From Caldilineaceae bacterium (GTDB lineage: Bacteria; Chloroflexota; Anaerolineae; Caldilineales; Caldilineaceae): DNA of 39,427 bases. Position numbers and translations under genes: made by a program. Location of the stretch: NCBI GenBank assembly GCA_026989655.1, contig JALSIX010000143.1:1-39427 (forward strand), read 5' to 3'. This document shows positions 1-8,344 of the stretch, piece by piece. The stretch's first letter is position 1; each line of letters starts with the position of its first letter. A model generated the notes under the pieces. That model saw only the letters and a program-made list of their open reading frames with translations, was not told the origin of the DNA and did not search any database.

Positions 1-27
1 CTCCCTTTGGGCACGACTCTTCTTCAT
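1..27 (-). CDS. start of an unidentified gene running off the left edge (partial)
   Basis: On the minus strand an ATG at 27-25 opens nine codons (MKKSRAQRE) before the window ends. It is preceded by a strong Shine-Dalgarno stretch (GGAGGGAG, complement of 32-39) at normal spacing. The ATG, the SD and the Lys/Arg-rich N-terminus are what I can see. The product cannot be named. It lies downstream of the peptide-transporter genes on the same strand, and a missing ATPase subunit of that transporter would be a natural guess. A possible terminator at 121-140 argues that it could instead be a separate unit. Confidence 0.45.
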
Positions 28-120
28 GGGGCTCCCTCCAGCTCCTCTGGATCAACTCGAACCTCGACGACATCCCCATCCTATCACAGCTTCGCTCGAT
101 CTCTGCCCCCAAATCTGAAT

Positions 121-140
121 ACACCCCCCTGGCGGGGTGT
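121..140 (-). terminator. possible weak intrinsic terminator after the permease genes
   Basis: ACACCCC (121-127) and GGGGTGT (134-140) form a 7-bp stem around a 6-base loop. Read on the minus strand it is followed by ATTCAGATTT, which is T-rich but not a true U-tract. It lies 40 bases past the stop of the last permease gene. Termination is inferred and may be partial. Confidence 0.35.
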
Positions 141-179
141 GTGGGGACCGCGGGGGGGCCGAGGACTGATGCATCCGGC

Positions 180-1028
180 CTAGAGCACCTCCCGGTGGTG
201 TGGGTCCAGGATGTCCCGGACCATATCTCCGGCCAGGTTGATGCTCAGGATGAGCCCGGCCAGGGCCGCGCCGGGGTAGAGGACCGTCCACGGTGCCAGC
301 TCCATGAAGGCCCGGCCCTCGCTGAGCATGGAGCCCAGGGAGGGCGTCGGCGGGACCGCGCCCAGGCCCAGGAAGCTCAGCGCGGCCTCCACGATCACGG
401 CACTGGAGAGGCTCAGGGCCATCTGCACCAGGATGGGCGCGAGGATGTTGGGCCGCACATGGCGCCAGAGGATGCGGGGTGTGCTGCTGCCGATGGCCAC
501 TGCGGCCACGATGTACTCCTGGGCCTTGACGCTCAGGGTAGGGGCCCGGGCTACCCGGGCGAAGATGGGGGTGTAGACGATGGCAATGGCCACCACCACG
601 CTATGCAGCCCCGCGCCCAGGACCGCGGCCAGGGCAATGGCCAGGAGCAGGGAGGGGAACGCGAAGACGGTGTCCATCACCCGCATGACCAGGTAGTCCA
701 CCGTGCGGCCGAAGTAGGCGGCCCACACCCCCAGAGTGCTGCCCAGAAGGGCCGCGGCCAGCACGGCCAAGACCGCGACCACAAAGGAGATCCGGGTGCC
801 GTACGCGATGCGGCTCAGGACATCGCGGCCGTAGCGATCCGTGCCGAAGAGGTGTTGGGCGCTGGGAGGGGCCAGGCGTTCCGGCCCCATGGCCACCGGG
901 TCCTGCCGGGCTACCAGGCCAGGGGCCAGGGCGACGAGCAGATAGAGAGCCAGGAGCAGGAGGCCGAGAAGGCCGATCCGATGGGCCCGTCCGAGATAGC
1001 CAAGCATGCGCACAGGGTCACTCCTCAA
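180..1028 (-). CDS. ABC peptide/oligopeptide transporter permease, DppC/OppC type
   Basis: This 282-residue protein is the second transmembrane subunit of a peptide-type ABC importer (BPD_transp_1 family). It has an N-terminal membrane segment (about residues 15-40), then a periplasmic stretch with the DppC-type sequence HLFGTDRYGRDVLSR, and then a core of about five helices. The cytoplasmic EAA loop, which docks the ATPase, is visible around VKAQEYIVAA...RHVRPNI. Its start overlaps the end of the upstream DppB-type permease by 11 bases, so the two are translationally coupled. Length is normal for the family. The substrate cannot be fixed: peptides, nickel, glycosides and opines all use this family. 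No ATPase gene is visible in the window. Confidence 0.93.
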   Translation of the reverse strand: MRSDPVRMLGYLGRAHRIGLLGLLLLALYLLVALAPGLVARQDPVAMGPERLAPPSAQHLFGTDRYGRDVLSRIAYGTRISFVVAVLAVLAAALLGSTLGVWAAYFGRTVDYLVMRVMDTVFAFPSLLLAIALAAVLGAGLHSVVVAIAIVYTPIFARVARAPTLSVKAQEYIVAAVAIGSSTPRILWRHVRPNILAPILVQMALSLSSAVIVEAALSFLGLGAVPPTPSLGSMLSEGRAFMELAPWTVLYPGAALAGLILSINLAGDMVRDILDPHHREVL

Positions 1029-1977
1029 GCCGGATCCGGGGATCGATGAGGCTGTAGGTCAGGTCCGTGACCAGGTTCACCAGGACGAAGGCGAACGCGA
1101 TGAAGAGCACTGCGCCCTGGACCACCGGGTAGTCCCGCTGATAGATGGCGTTGAGGGTCAGGCGGCCAAGCCCGGGGATGGCGAAGATCTCCTCGATGAT
1201 CACCGTTCCCCCCAGGAGGTACCCGGCCTGGATCCCCACCACCGTCACCACCGGGATCAGGCCGTTGCGCAGGGCATGGCCCCGGAGCACCTGGAGCTCG
1301 GACAGGCCCTTGCCTCGGGCTACCCGGATGTAGTCCTGGTGTAGGGTCTCCAGCAGAGAGGAACGGGTGATGCGCATCACCGAGGCGCTCATGGCCAGGG
1401 CCAGGGCCAGGGCAGGCAGGAAGAGGGAGCGGAGGTTGGCCACCACACCCTGGGAGAGGGGCACGTAGCCCGTGGTGGGGAAGAGCCCCGGCGCGTAGAG
1501 GGAGACGCCCAGGACAGCCAGGGTGCCCAGCAGGAAGTTGGGCACGGAGAGCCCCATCAGGCCCAGGAGCCGGGCCCCCAGGTCGATCCAGCCGTTGGGG
1601 CGGATGGCCGAGAGGATCCCCAGGGGCAGGGCCAGGCCCACGGCCAGGACCAGGGCCAGGAACGCGAGCTCCAGGGTGACGGGCAGCCGGGCCCGGATCT
1701 CGTGCCACACCGGCTGGCCGGTCCGCAGGGAGGTGCCCAGGTCTCCCTGGAGCACCTTCCCCAGCCAGTGCAGGTACTGGATGGGCAGAGGCCTGTCCAG
1801 CCCGTAGGCCCGGACGATCTGGGCCCGCTGTTCCTCGGTGATGTCCGTGCCGATGCCCACGAGGACGTCCACGAAGCTGCCGGGGATCAGGTGCATGATG
1901 GCGAAGACCGCGATGGAGATCCCCAGCAGGGTGGGGAGGAAGACCGTCGCCAGGCGTCGTACCAGGTAGTTCCACAT
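1018..1977 (-). CDS. ABC peptide/oligopeptide transporter permease, DppB/OppB type
   Basis: A 319-residue inner-membrane permease. It has the DppB hallmark N-terminus (MWNYLVRRL, then the first helix), a large periplasmic loop with YGLDRPLPIQYLHWL, and a helical core. The EAA loop is at ARGKGLSELQVLRGHALRN. The C-terminal signature GLGRLTLNAIYQRDYPVVQG is typical of the family. It pairs with the overlapping DppC-type permease to form the translocation channel. It follows the binding-protein gene after about 100 bases with no clear promoter, which suggests a single transcript. Length and topology match the family; the imported substrate is not known. Confidence 0.94.
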   Translation of the reverse strand: MWNYLVRRLATVFLPTLLGISIAVFAIMHLIPGSFVDVLVGIGTDITEEQRAQIVRAYGLDRPLPIQYLHWLGKVLQGDLGTSLRTGQPVWHEIRARLPVTLELAFLALVLAVGLALPLGILSAIRPNGWIDLGARLLGLMGLSVPNFLLGTLAVLGVSLYAPGLFPTTGYVPLSQGVVANLRSLFLPALALALAMSASVMRITRSSLLETLHQDYIRVARGKGLSELQVLRGHALRNGLIPVVTVVGIQAGYLLGGTVIIEEIFAIPGLGRLTLNAIYQRDYPVVQGAVLFIAFAFVLVNLVTDLTYSLIDPRIRLEE

Positions 1978-2080
1978 GGGCGCACAGAGCTATGCCGCGG
2001 AGCGTTTCCCCATCCCCTCGGCCCCGGGGACACCGGCCCGATGGCAGGCCTTCCTCCACCGGGCCGGTGCCGTGTGGGCC

Positions 2081-3694
2081 TCACGGGGCCAGCCACACCT
2101 GCCGCAGAGACCGGTAGGTGTCCACCGGCGAGAGCACGAAGTCCTGGACGGCCTCGCGGGTCGCCACGTACTCCGTGCGGGTGTTGAGGAAGATCAGGGG
2201 CGCTTCCTGGGCGATGGCCTGGGCCAGCTCGTGGTAGAGCTGGATCCGCCGCTCCTGGTCCACGGTGGTGCGGGCCTCCTCCAGCAGGCGGTCGATCTCG
2301 GGGTTGCTGTACTGGAACGCGTTGACCGAGCCGCCCGTGTGCAGCATGGGGTACAGGGCTCGATCGGGATCGTTGCCGCTGCCGTTGTAGCTGACAAAGG
2401 TGTCGTAGTCCCGGTCCTTCCACTTCTGGATGAAGGTGCCCCATTCCACCTGGTCCAGGGTGGCCTGGATGCCCACCCGCTTGAGCTGGTTCTGGATCAC
2501 CAGCGCGATGCTGGTGAACTCGGGGAAGCGGGGCGAGGCGGTGATGGTGGTCTCGAAGCCGTCTGGGTAGCCCGCCTCGGCCAGCAGGGCCTTGGCCTGC
2601 TCGGGGTCGTACCGGTAGAAGGGGAGCTCCTCCGGGGGCACGGACCACTTGCCCAGGGTGGGGACGATGGGGCCGGTCACCAGGCCCTCGCCGAAGAAGA
2701 CCGAGTCCACGATCTCCTGGCGGTCGATGGCCAGGCTGAGGGCCTGGCGAACCCGCACGTCGTTGAAGGGTTCCCGGGCGTTGTTCAGGCCCAGCAGGTA
2801 GTAGTCTGTGGTCTGTTGGCTGTGGACCGAGACGCCCGGACTGCGGGCGGCCAACCCTGCCGAGGCCGCGTTGCTCAGCGCGGTCATGTGGATCTCCCCG
2901 GTCCGCAGGGCCGCGATCCGGGCGGCCTCGTCGGGGATGATCCGGTACTCGATCCTGTCCAACAGAGGGGCCCCGTCGAAGTAGTCCGGGTTCGCGGCCA
3001 GGACGGTTCGGGTCTCCTCCACGAACTCCTCCAGGGTGAAGGGCCCGGTGCCCACCATCACCCGCTGGAGGTCGCCGTTGGCCTCCACGGCCTCTCGGGG
3101 GACGATGGCCGCCCAGGTGCTGGCGATGGTGGACATGAACGCGCCGAAGGGCGCGCGGAGGCGGATGACCACCGTCCGCTCGTCCGGGGTCTCGATGCTC
3201 TCCACCAGATCCAGCTGGGAGGACCAGGGGGAGGCCACGTCCGGGTCCGTGATGCGCTCGAAGCTGAACTTCACGTCCTCGGCCACCAGGGGCCGCCCGT
3301 TGTGGAAGACCACATCGGGGCGCAGGTAGAAGATGAAGGTGAGGTCGTCGGGGTTCTCCCAGCGCTCGGCCAGCTCGGGCACGGGCAGGAAATCGTCGTC
3401 CAGGTCGACCAGTTGGTTGTACACCTGGGCGATGATCTCGAAGGATGAGCGGGCCGTCACCAGATGGGGGTCCAGCCCCACCGCCTCCGCGGACTTGCCG
3501 ACGACCAAGGTGCCGCCGGGCTTGGGGCCCAGGGGCGCGGGGGCGCCCCCGGCCTGGGGCGCGGCCGGGGCTGCCTGGGGTGGCGCTGGGGCCGCGCAGG
3601 CGGTCAGGGCGAACGCGCCCAGCCCCAGGGCGCTTCGACGGAGGAACTCACGACGGCTGACGCCTCTTGTGGGGAGCCGAGGTCTGTGGGCCAT
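2081..3694 (-). CDS. extracellular solute-binding protein, family 5 (peptide/oligosaccharide type), Tat lipoprotein
   Basis: A 537-residue SBP_bac_5 protein that captures substrate outside the membrane and delivers it to the two permeases downstream. The N-terminus has a twin-arginine motif (SRREFLRR, residues 13-20), a hydrophobic stretch and the lipobox LTAC with Cys33. It should therefore be exported folded by Tat and lipid-anchored. A Pro/Ala linker follows. Typical family motifs include VAEDVKFSFERITDP, VGTGPFTLEEF and VRQALSLAIDRQEIV. An AGGAGG Shine-Dalgarno lies 7 bases before the ATG, fixing the start. The gene sits 61 bases after the GntR regulator on the same strand, so it is probably under its control. 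The ligand cannot be read from sequence. Confidence 0.95.
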   Translation of the reverse strand: MAHRPRLPTRGVSRREFLRRSALGLGAFALTACAAPAPPQAAPAAPQAGGAPAPLGPKPGGTLVVGKSAEAVGLDPHLVTARSSFEIIAQVYNQLVDLDDDFLPVPELAERWENPDDLTFIFYLRPDVVFHNGRPLVAEDVKFSFERITDPDVASPWSSQLDLVESIETPDERTVVIRLRAPFGAFMSTIASTWAAIVPREAVEANGDLQRVMVGTGPFTLEEFVEETRTVLAANPDYFDGAPLLDRIEYRIIPDEAARIAALRTGEIHMTALSNAASAGLAARSPGVSVHSQQTTDYYLLGLNNAREPFNDVRVRQALSLAIDRQEIVDSVFFGEGLVTGPIVPTLGKWSVPPEELPFYRYDPEQAKALLAEAGYPDGFETTITASPRFPEFTSIALVIQNQLKRVGIQATLDQVEWGTFIQKWKDRDYDTFVSYNGSGNDPDRALYPMLHTGGSVNAFQYSNPEIDRLLEEARTTVDQERRIQLYHELAQAIAQEAPLIFLNTRTEYVATREAVQDFVLSPVDTYRSLRQVWLAP

Positions 3695-3755
3695 GGGATT
3701 GCCTCCTTGATGGTGTGGAAGGGACGGAGAGAGCCGTTCGGGATGCGGACAACGC

Positions 3756-4487
3756 CTATCGAGTGGTCAGTTCCACGTAGAAGACGTACCGATCGCCCCG
3801 ATAGGCCGATTCGGTGTACTCGAAGGGACGATCGTGCTGGTCGTAGGTGACCCGGCGGTTGCGCAACACCGGGCTGTTGGGCGGCAGGTGGAGCAGCTTC
3901 CGCTCCCGGGCCGTGGCCAGGACGGCCTCCACCTGCTGTTCTGCCCGGGAGGGAATCACCTCGAACTCCTCCACCAGGGTGTGGTAGAGGGAGGAGGCCG
4001 TGAAGTCCCGGGTGAGCAGCCCCGTGTTTCCCGGAAAGTGGAGGTAGCAGGTCTCCAGAGCGATGGGTTCCTCCTCGGCCAGGCGCAGCCGTTCCAGGAG
4101 GAGCACCGACTGCCAGGGCCGGAGCCGCAGGGCAGTGGCCGCATCCGGCGAGGGCTCCACCATCTCCAGGCGGAGCACCTGGGAACGGCTGCGCAGCCCT
4201 CGCTGGCGCATGTCCTCGGTGAAGCCGGTGAGGCGGGTGAGGTGCTGGCGGAGCTTGGGAGTGGCCACAAAGGTGCCCCGGCCATGCTCCCGGCGCAACA
4301 GGCCCTCCTGGACCAGCCGGTGGATGGCCTGGCGCACGGTCATCCGACTGATCCCGAACCGCTCGCTCAGCTCCCGTTCCGAGGGGATGGTGTCGCCGGG
4401 CTTCCAGACACCCTGGGCGATGCCCGCTCGGATGTGTTCCATGAGCCGGTAGTATTTCGGATAGGCCGAGGATCCGCTGCCCATCAT
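3756..4487 (-). CDS. GntR/HutC-family transcriptional regulator with UTRA ligand domain
   Basis: A 243-residue repressor-type protein. Residues about 10-77 form the GntR winged helix (PSERELSERFGISRMTVRQA), and about 95-236 the UTRA effector domain. The reading frame is open up to 4631, but I start at the ATG at 4487. A GAGG Shine-Dalgarno precedes it, and the promoter (4524-4553) and operator (4504-4515) would otherwise lie inside the gene. UTRA regulators sense small metabolites, often sugar phosphates, amino acids or fatty acids; the effector here is unknown. The operator over the transcription start implies autorepression. The transporter genes follow on the same strand, so they are the probable targets. 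Starting at the adjacent ATG (4484) is equally possible. Confidence 0.92.
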   Translation of the reverse strand: MMGSGSSAYPKYYRLMEHIRAGIAQGVWKPGDTIPSERELSERFGISRMTVRQAIHRLVQEGLLRREHGRGTFVATPKLRQHLTRLTGFTEDMRQRGLRSRSQVLRLEMVEPSPDAATALRLRPWQSVLLLERLRLAEEEPIALETCYLHFPGNTGLLTRDFTASSLYHTLVEEFEVIPSRAEQQVEAVLATARERKLLHLPPNSPVLRNRRVTYDQHDRPFEYTESAYRGDRYVFYVELTTR

Positions 4488-4503
4488 GGCCTCGGAGCGC
4501 GCG

Positions 4504-4515
4504 TGGTCTATACCA
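4504..4515. promoter_or_regulatory. palindromic GntR/HutC-type operator
   Basis: TGGTCTATACCA is a near-perfect palindrome containing GTCTATAC, which fits the GTnTAnAC core established for HutC-subfamily GntR operators (DasR/NagR-type sites are very similar). It lies 8 bases downstream of the regulator's -10 box, over the expected start of transcription. Binding would block initiation. A half-related GTATAC sits at 4525-4530 within the -10 region. Confidence 0.75.
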
Positions 4516-4523
4516 GTGCTTCC

Positions 4524-4553
4524 AGTATACCCCGAGGCCGAGAGGGGTGTCAA
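4524..4553 (-). promoter_or_regulatory. sigma-70-type promoter of the gntR-transporter operon
   Basis: On the minus strand TTGACA (complement of 4548-4553) and TATACT (complement of 4524-4529) are separated by 18 bases. The -35 is perfect and the -10 matches 5 of 6. Expected transcription start is near 4517, about 30 bases before the gntR ATG and inside the operator. Confidence 0.8.
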
Positions 4554-4724
4554 TCGAGGTTTTTCGGGCCCAGGGTGCCCCCCCCCAGGATGGCCCGCGG
4601 CTTGGGGCATCCTGCGCACAGGCCACTCCATGGGCGGGGGAAGGGCCGAAGGGATCGGGGCCGTTCCCGAAGCGCCCTCCCGGGCGGTGGGGTGGGCTTC
4701 GGGTTAGGTGGCCCTGGAGGCCTG

Positions 4725-4733
4725 TGATATACT
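4725..4733 (+). promoter_or_regulatory. extended -10 promoter for the glycan operon
   Basis: TGATATACT contains the extended -10 motif TGn followed by TATACT (4728-4733), 68 bases before the first glycosyltransferase start. No good -35 is seen at 17 bases, which is tolerable for extended -10 promoters. It faces away from the gntR promoter, so the gap 4488-4800 is a divergent promoter region. Confidence 0.5.
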
Positions 4734-4800
4734 GGGCCCGTGCCGGCCGAACCCGTCCACTCCGCCCCCGGCCCGACCGATGCCCGTAGCCTGAACGACG

Positions 4801-5874
4801 ATGACCACGTCCCACACGCCGCGGATGGGTAGCCTCCCCCAGCCGCTCCAGGTTGCCCAGCCCCAGACCGCCCCCTCCCGCTCCGTGCACGTCAGCGTGG
4901 TGGTGATCAACCTGGACGGCGCCCACCATCTTCCTCGTCTTCTGGGCGCCCTGCGAGAGCAGACCTACGGGCACTTCGAGCTGATCCTGGTGGACAACGG
5001 CTCCCAGGACGGCTCCCCGGAGCTGGTGGAGACCTACTGTCGGGAGCACGGGCTGGCCTGCACGGTCATGCGCAACCTCTGCAATCGGGGCTTCGCGCCG
5101 GCCTGCAACCAGGCCCTTCAGGTGGCCCGGGGCCGTTGGATCGCGCTCCTCAACAACGACGCCTGGCCAGAGCCAGATTGGCTGGAACACCTTCTACGTA
5201 CCGGCGAGAGCGGGGCCGATGTGGGCATGGTCGCGGCCAAGCTCCTCTTCGCCCACGCCCCCCAGCGCATCAACTCGGCCGGCATCGCCATCGACCGGGC
5301 CTGTATCGCCTGGGATTGGCGGGGGGGCGAGCTGGACCGACGGGACGAGACCGAGCCCGTGGAGGTCTTCGGGGCCTGTGGCGGCGCGGCCCTCTACTCC
5401 CGCCACATGTTGGAGGAGATCGGCGGCTTCGACGAGGACTTCTTCGCCTACCTGGAGGACGTGGACCTGGCCTGGCGAGCTCGATTGGCCGGATGGCGCT
5501 GTCTGTTGGAACCCAGGGCCCGGGTCTACCACGTCCACTCCGCGACCCTGGGGCAGGCATCCCCCCTCAAACACTATCTCCTGGGGCGCAACAAGATCTG
5601 GCTGGTGGTCAAGAACTATCCCATGCCCTGGCTGCTGCGCTATCTGCCGCTCATCCTGGCCTACGACCTGCTCTCCGCGCTGATGAGCGCGGTGCGCCTG
5701 CGCCACACGGCCCCCATCCGAGGACGGATCGACGGCCTGCGTCGGCTGCCCCACTTCCTGCGCAAGCGTCGCCGTATCCAGGGGCGGTGGCAGAACGTGG
5801 CCAACTGGTACGTGTGGACCCAGCCTGTGGCCTCACCCCAGGCCGTCCTCCAACGCTACAACCACCTCCGTTAG
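4801..5874 (+). CDS. family 2 glycosyltransferase (WbbL/rhamnosyltransferase-like)
   Basis: A 357-residue inverting GT-A enzyme that probably adds a sugar to a surface glycan from a nucleotide-sugar donor. The GT2 fold begins near residue 30 (VSVVVINLDGAHHLPRLL). The first nucleotide-binding signature is LVDNGSQDGS. The metal-binding region is LLNNDAWPEPDWL, and the catalytic-site signature is FAYLEDVDLAWRARLAGWR. The C-terminal part contains hydrophobic stretches (YLPLILAYDLLSALMSA) that may associate with the membrane. It opens a seven-gene plus-strand operon and is followed after 7 bases by a GT-C protein. The first 25 residues are not conserved-looking, so an internal start is possible. 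Donor and acceptor are unknown. Confidence 0.9.
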   Translation: MTTSHTPRMGSLPQPLQVAQPQTAPSRSVHVSVVVINLDGAHHLPRLLGALREQTYGHFELILVDNGSQDGSPELVETYCREHGLACTVMRNLCNRGFAPACNQALQVARGRWIALLNNDAWPEPDWLEHLLRTGESGADVGMVAAKLLFAHAPQRINSAGIAIDRACIAWDWRGGELDRRDETEPVEVFGACGGAALYSRHMLEEIGGFDEDFFAYLEDVDLAWRARLAGWRCLLEPRARVYHVHSATLGQASPLKHYLLGRNKIWLVVKNYPMPWLLRYLPLILAYDLLSALMSAVRLRHTAPIRGRIDGLRRLPHFLRKRRRIQGRWQNVANWYVWTQPVASPQAVLQRYNHLR

Positions 5875-5881
5875 CCCACCC

Positions 5882-8344
5882 ATGTCCACGCCGTACCGCC
5901 TCTGTGGCCTCGGGCTCCTGGGGATCGCGCTGGCCCTGGTCCTGGCTGGCTGCCGGCCGACACCGGCCCTCACCCGAACGATCCAGCCCCAGCGCGAGGG
6001 GTTCCAGCCCTTGGCCACCCGGCCGGGGCAGACCTTCGTCGCGCTCCATGCGGGCCTGACCGGGCTGGAGCTTTACCTGGTGCCGGATCCCGAGCTCTCC
6101 TCCGCTGCCGAGCCGGTCACCGTCACCCTGCATCTGCGGGTCCCCGGGGAGACCGTGGACCTTCTCCAGGCCCAGGCCCCCCTGCCCTCCAGGGCAGGCT
6201 ACGTGCGGTTCGCGTTTCCCCCCCAACGGGACTCCCACGGTCGGCGCTACTACTTCTTCCTGGAAGGGGCCCAGGGTCAGGTGGCCTTCGCAGAGGGCGA
6301 CGCCTATCTGGACGGCAGCCGCTACGCGGACCACCGACCCCTGGACGGGGACCTGAGCCTGCGGGCCCGCTACGGGCTCCTGGACATGGCCCAGGACCTG
6401 GTTCGCTTCGCCTTGGCGGTGTTCCTGGCCCTCCTCCTCGCAGGGTACCTCTTCGTGCTCCCTGGGCTGGGAGGGCTTCTCCTGGCCGGGTCGGCTGCCC
6501 CGAGGCACTGGGAGTCCTGGTTGGGCCTCTCGGTGGCCGTCAGCGCGGCGCTGTATCCCCTGGTGCTCCTCTGGGGCAATGTGCTGGGCGTTCGCCCTCT
6601 GGGCTGGGTGGCCGGTACGCTGCCCGGCCTGGGCCTGCTGGCCTTGGTCTGGAGGTTCCGCGGAGCCCGTCCGCGGCTCCGGCGCCCCAGGGACAGGTTC
6701 GATCTCCTGTTCGGGATCACCCTGATCCTGGTGTTCTTCGTCCGCCTGTTGCCTGTCCGCACCCTGCCTGCCCCCTTCTGGGGAGACTCGGTGCAGCACA
6801 CCTACATCGTGCAGTTGTTGCTGGACCGTGGGGGGCTCTTCACCTCCTGGGAGCCCTACGCGCCCATGGACAGCTTCACCTACCATTTCGGTTTCCACAC
6901 CGCTGCAGCCCTGTGGAGCCTCCTGACCACATCGGGGCAGCCGGCCACCACCCCCCGGGCGGTCCTGGAGGCGGGCCAGGTCCTGAACGCCCTCTCCGTG
7001 GTGGCCCTCGTGCCCCTGGCCGTGCGTTTGAGCGGACGCAATCGCTGGGCCGGCCTGGCCGCCCTCCTGATCGGTGGGCTCCTCTCGCCCCTGCCCGCCT
7101 ACTACGTGAACTGGGGGCGCTACACCCAGATGGCCGGCCAGATCGTGCTTCCCGGTCTGCTCTGGGCCTTCGATGTCTGGTGGACGGAGCGGGAACGGCC
7201 GGGCCCGGGTTTCCTGGCCCTCGTGGGGATCCTGGCCGCGGGCCTGGGCCTGACCCATTACCGGGTGGCCACGGTGGCCGTGGTGGCCGGCCTGGCCTGG
7301 GCCCTTTGGGGGCTGTGGAGCCATCGGCGCTCTCCGCGGGAATGGGCCCTCCGGCTGGGCCTGTTGGCCGTCACCGGGGGGATTGCGGGGCTCGCCATCG
7401 CCCCCTGGCTCTTCCGGGTGCGGACAGGTCGCCTGATGACCGTGGCCACGGCCATCGCCGCATACCGGGGAGAACGGTACGCGGCCTTTCTCGCCGAGCT
7501 GGGCGTGTGGCGTCGCCTGGACCTCCACTACCCGGCCTGGCTCTGGAGAGGCGGGATCCTGGCCGTCCTTCTGGCCCTGAGATGGCGGCGGGCCCTGGCC
7601 ATCCCCTGGCTTCTCTTCGGGGCCCTGATCTTCCTGGCCACCAATCCGTTTCTGTTCGGCCTTCCTGGAAGCGGCTGGATCACCAACTTCCTGCTGGTCA
7701 TCGCGGTCTACATCCCCCTGTCCCTGTTCGGTGGCTGGCTGCTGGGCACCCTGTGGCGTGGGCTCACGGTTCGATATCCCTGGGGCTCCTTCCTGGTCGC
7801 GGCCACCTGGCTGCCCCTGCTGGCCGTGGGGGCGCGGACGCAGCTCACCGTGGTGGATCCCTTCTTCCAGATGGTCACCTGGAGCGATGTGGCCGCCTTC
7901 CGGTGGATCCGGGCGGAGATCCCCGAGGAATCTCGTTTCCTGGTCAACGGATTTCTGGCCTACAATGACAGTGTGGCCGTCGGTTCGGACGCCGGCTGGT
8001 GGCTGCCCTTCTACACCCAGCGGGACAGCACCCTGCCTCCCCTGCTCTACGCGACGGAACAGGGACCCACGCCCGAGTTCCAACAACAGGTGCGCCAGAC
8101 GGTCATCGACGTGGCGGCCACCCAGGGCCAGCCTGAAGCCCTGACCCAGGCCCTGTGTGAACGGGGCATCACCCATGTCTACCTGGGGCAACGGCGGGGA
8201 AGGGTAGGCTATGGGGCAACGCCTCTGATCCCCGAGATCTGGCTCCAGGGCCATCCGGGCTTCACCCTGGTGCATCAGGAAGACGCGGCCCAGGTGTGGG
8301 CCTTCGACCGCGGCCAATGCACGACCCGCGAACGCCCCCCATGA
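5882..8344 (+). CDS. large polytopic GT-C-like membrane protein with lipoprotein-type N-terminus
   Basis: An 820-residue integral membrane protein. The N-terminus is a signal sequence with lipobox LAGC (Cys24), followed by an extracytoplasmic domain of about 140 residues with no helices. From about residue 170 there are many hydrophobic helices (roughly ten or more). A loop after the early helices reads WGDSVQHTYIVQLLLDRGG and FTYHFGFHTAAALW. Acidic and aromatic residues in such a loop are typical of GT-C glycosyltransferases that use polyprenyl-phosphate sugars. A soluble C-terminal segment follows (about 670-820). The gene ends in an ATGA overlap with the next glycosyltransferase. Function is inferred from topology and context; it could instead be a non-catalytic glycan assembly protein. 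Confidence 0.75.
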   Translation: MSTPYRLCGLGLLGIALALVLAGCRPTPALTRTIQPQREGFQPLATRPGQTFVALHAGLTGLELYLVPDPELSSAAEPVTVTLHLRVPGETVDLLQAQAPLPSRAGYVRFAFPPQRDSHGRRYYFFLEGAQGQVAFAEGDAYLDGSRYADHRPLDGDLSLRARYGLLDMAQDLVRFALAVFLALLLAGYLFVLPGLGGLLLAGSAAPRHWESWLGLSVAVSAALYPLVLLWGNVLGVRPLGWVAGTLPGLGLLALVWRFRGARPRLRRPRDRFDLLFGITLILVFFVRLLPVRTLPAPFWGDSVQHTYIVQLLLDRGGLFTSWEPYAPMDSFTYHFGFHTAAALWSLLTTSGQPATTPRAVLEAGQVLNALSVVALVPLAVRLSGRNRWAGLAALLIGGLLSPLPAYYVNWGRYTQMAGQIVLPGLLWAFDVWWTERERPGPGFLALVGILAAGLGLTHYRVATVAVVAGLAWALWGLWSHRRSPREWALRLGLLAVTGGIAGLAIAPWLFRVRTGRLMTVATAIAAYRGERYAAFLAELGVWRRLDLHYPAWLWRGGILAVLLALRWRRALAIPWLLFGALIFLATNPFLFGLPGSGWITNFLLVIAVYIPLSLFGGWLLGTLWRGLTVRYPWGSFLVAATWLPLLAVGARTQLTVVDPFFQMVTWSDVAAFRWIRAEIPEESRFLVNGFLAYNDSVAVGSDAGWWLPFYTQRDSTLPPLLYATEQGPTPEFQQQVRQTVIDVAATQGQPEALTQALCERGITHVYLGQRRGRVGYGATPLIPEIWLQGHPGFTLVHQEDAAQVWAFDRGQCTTRERPP

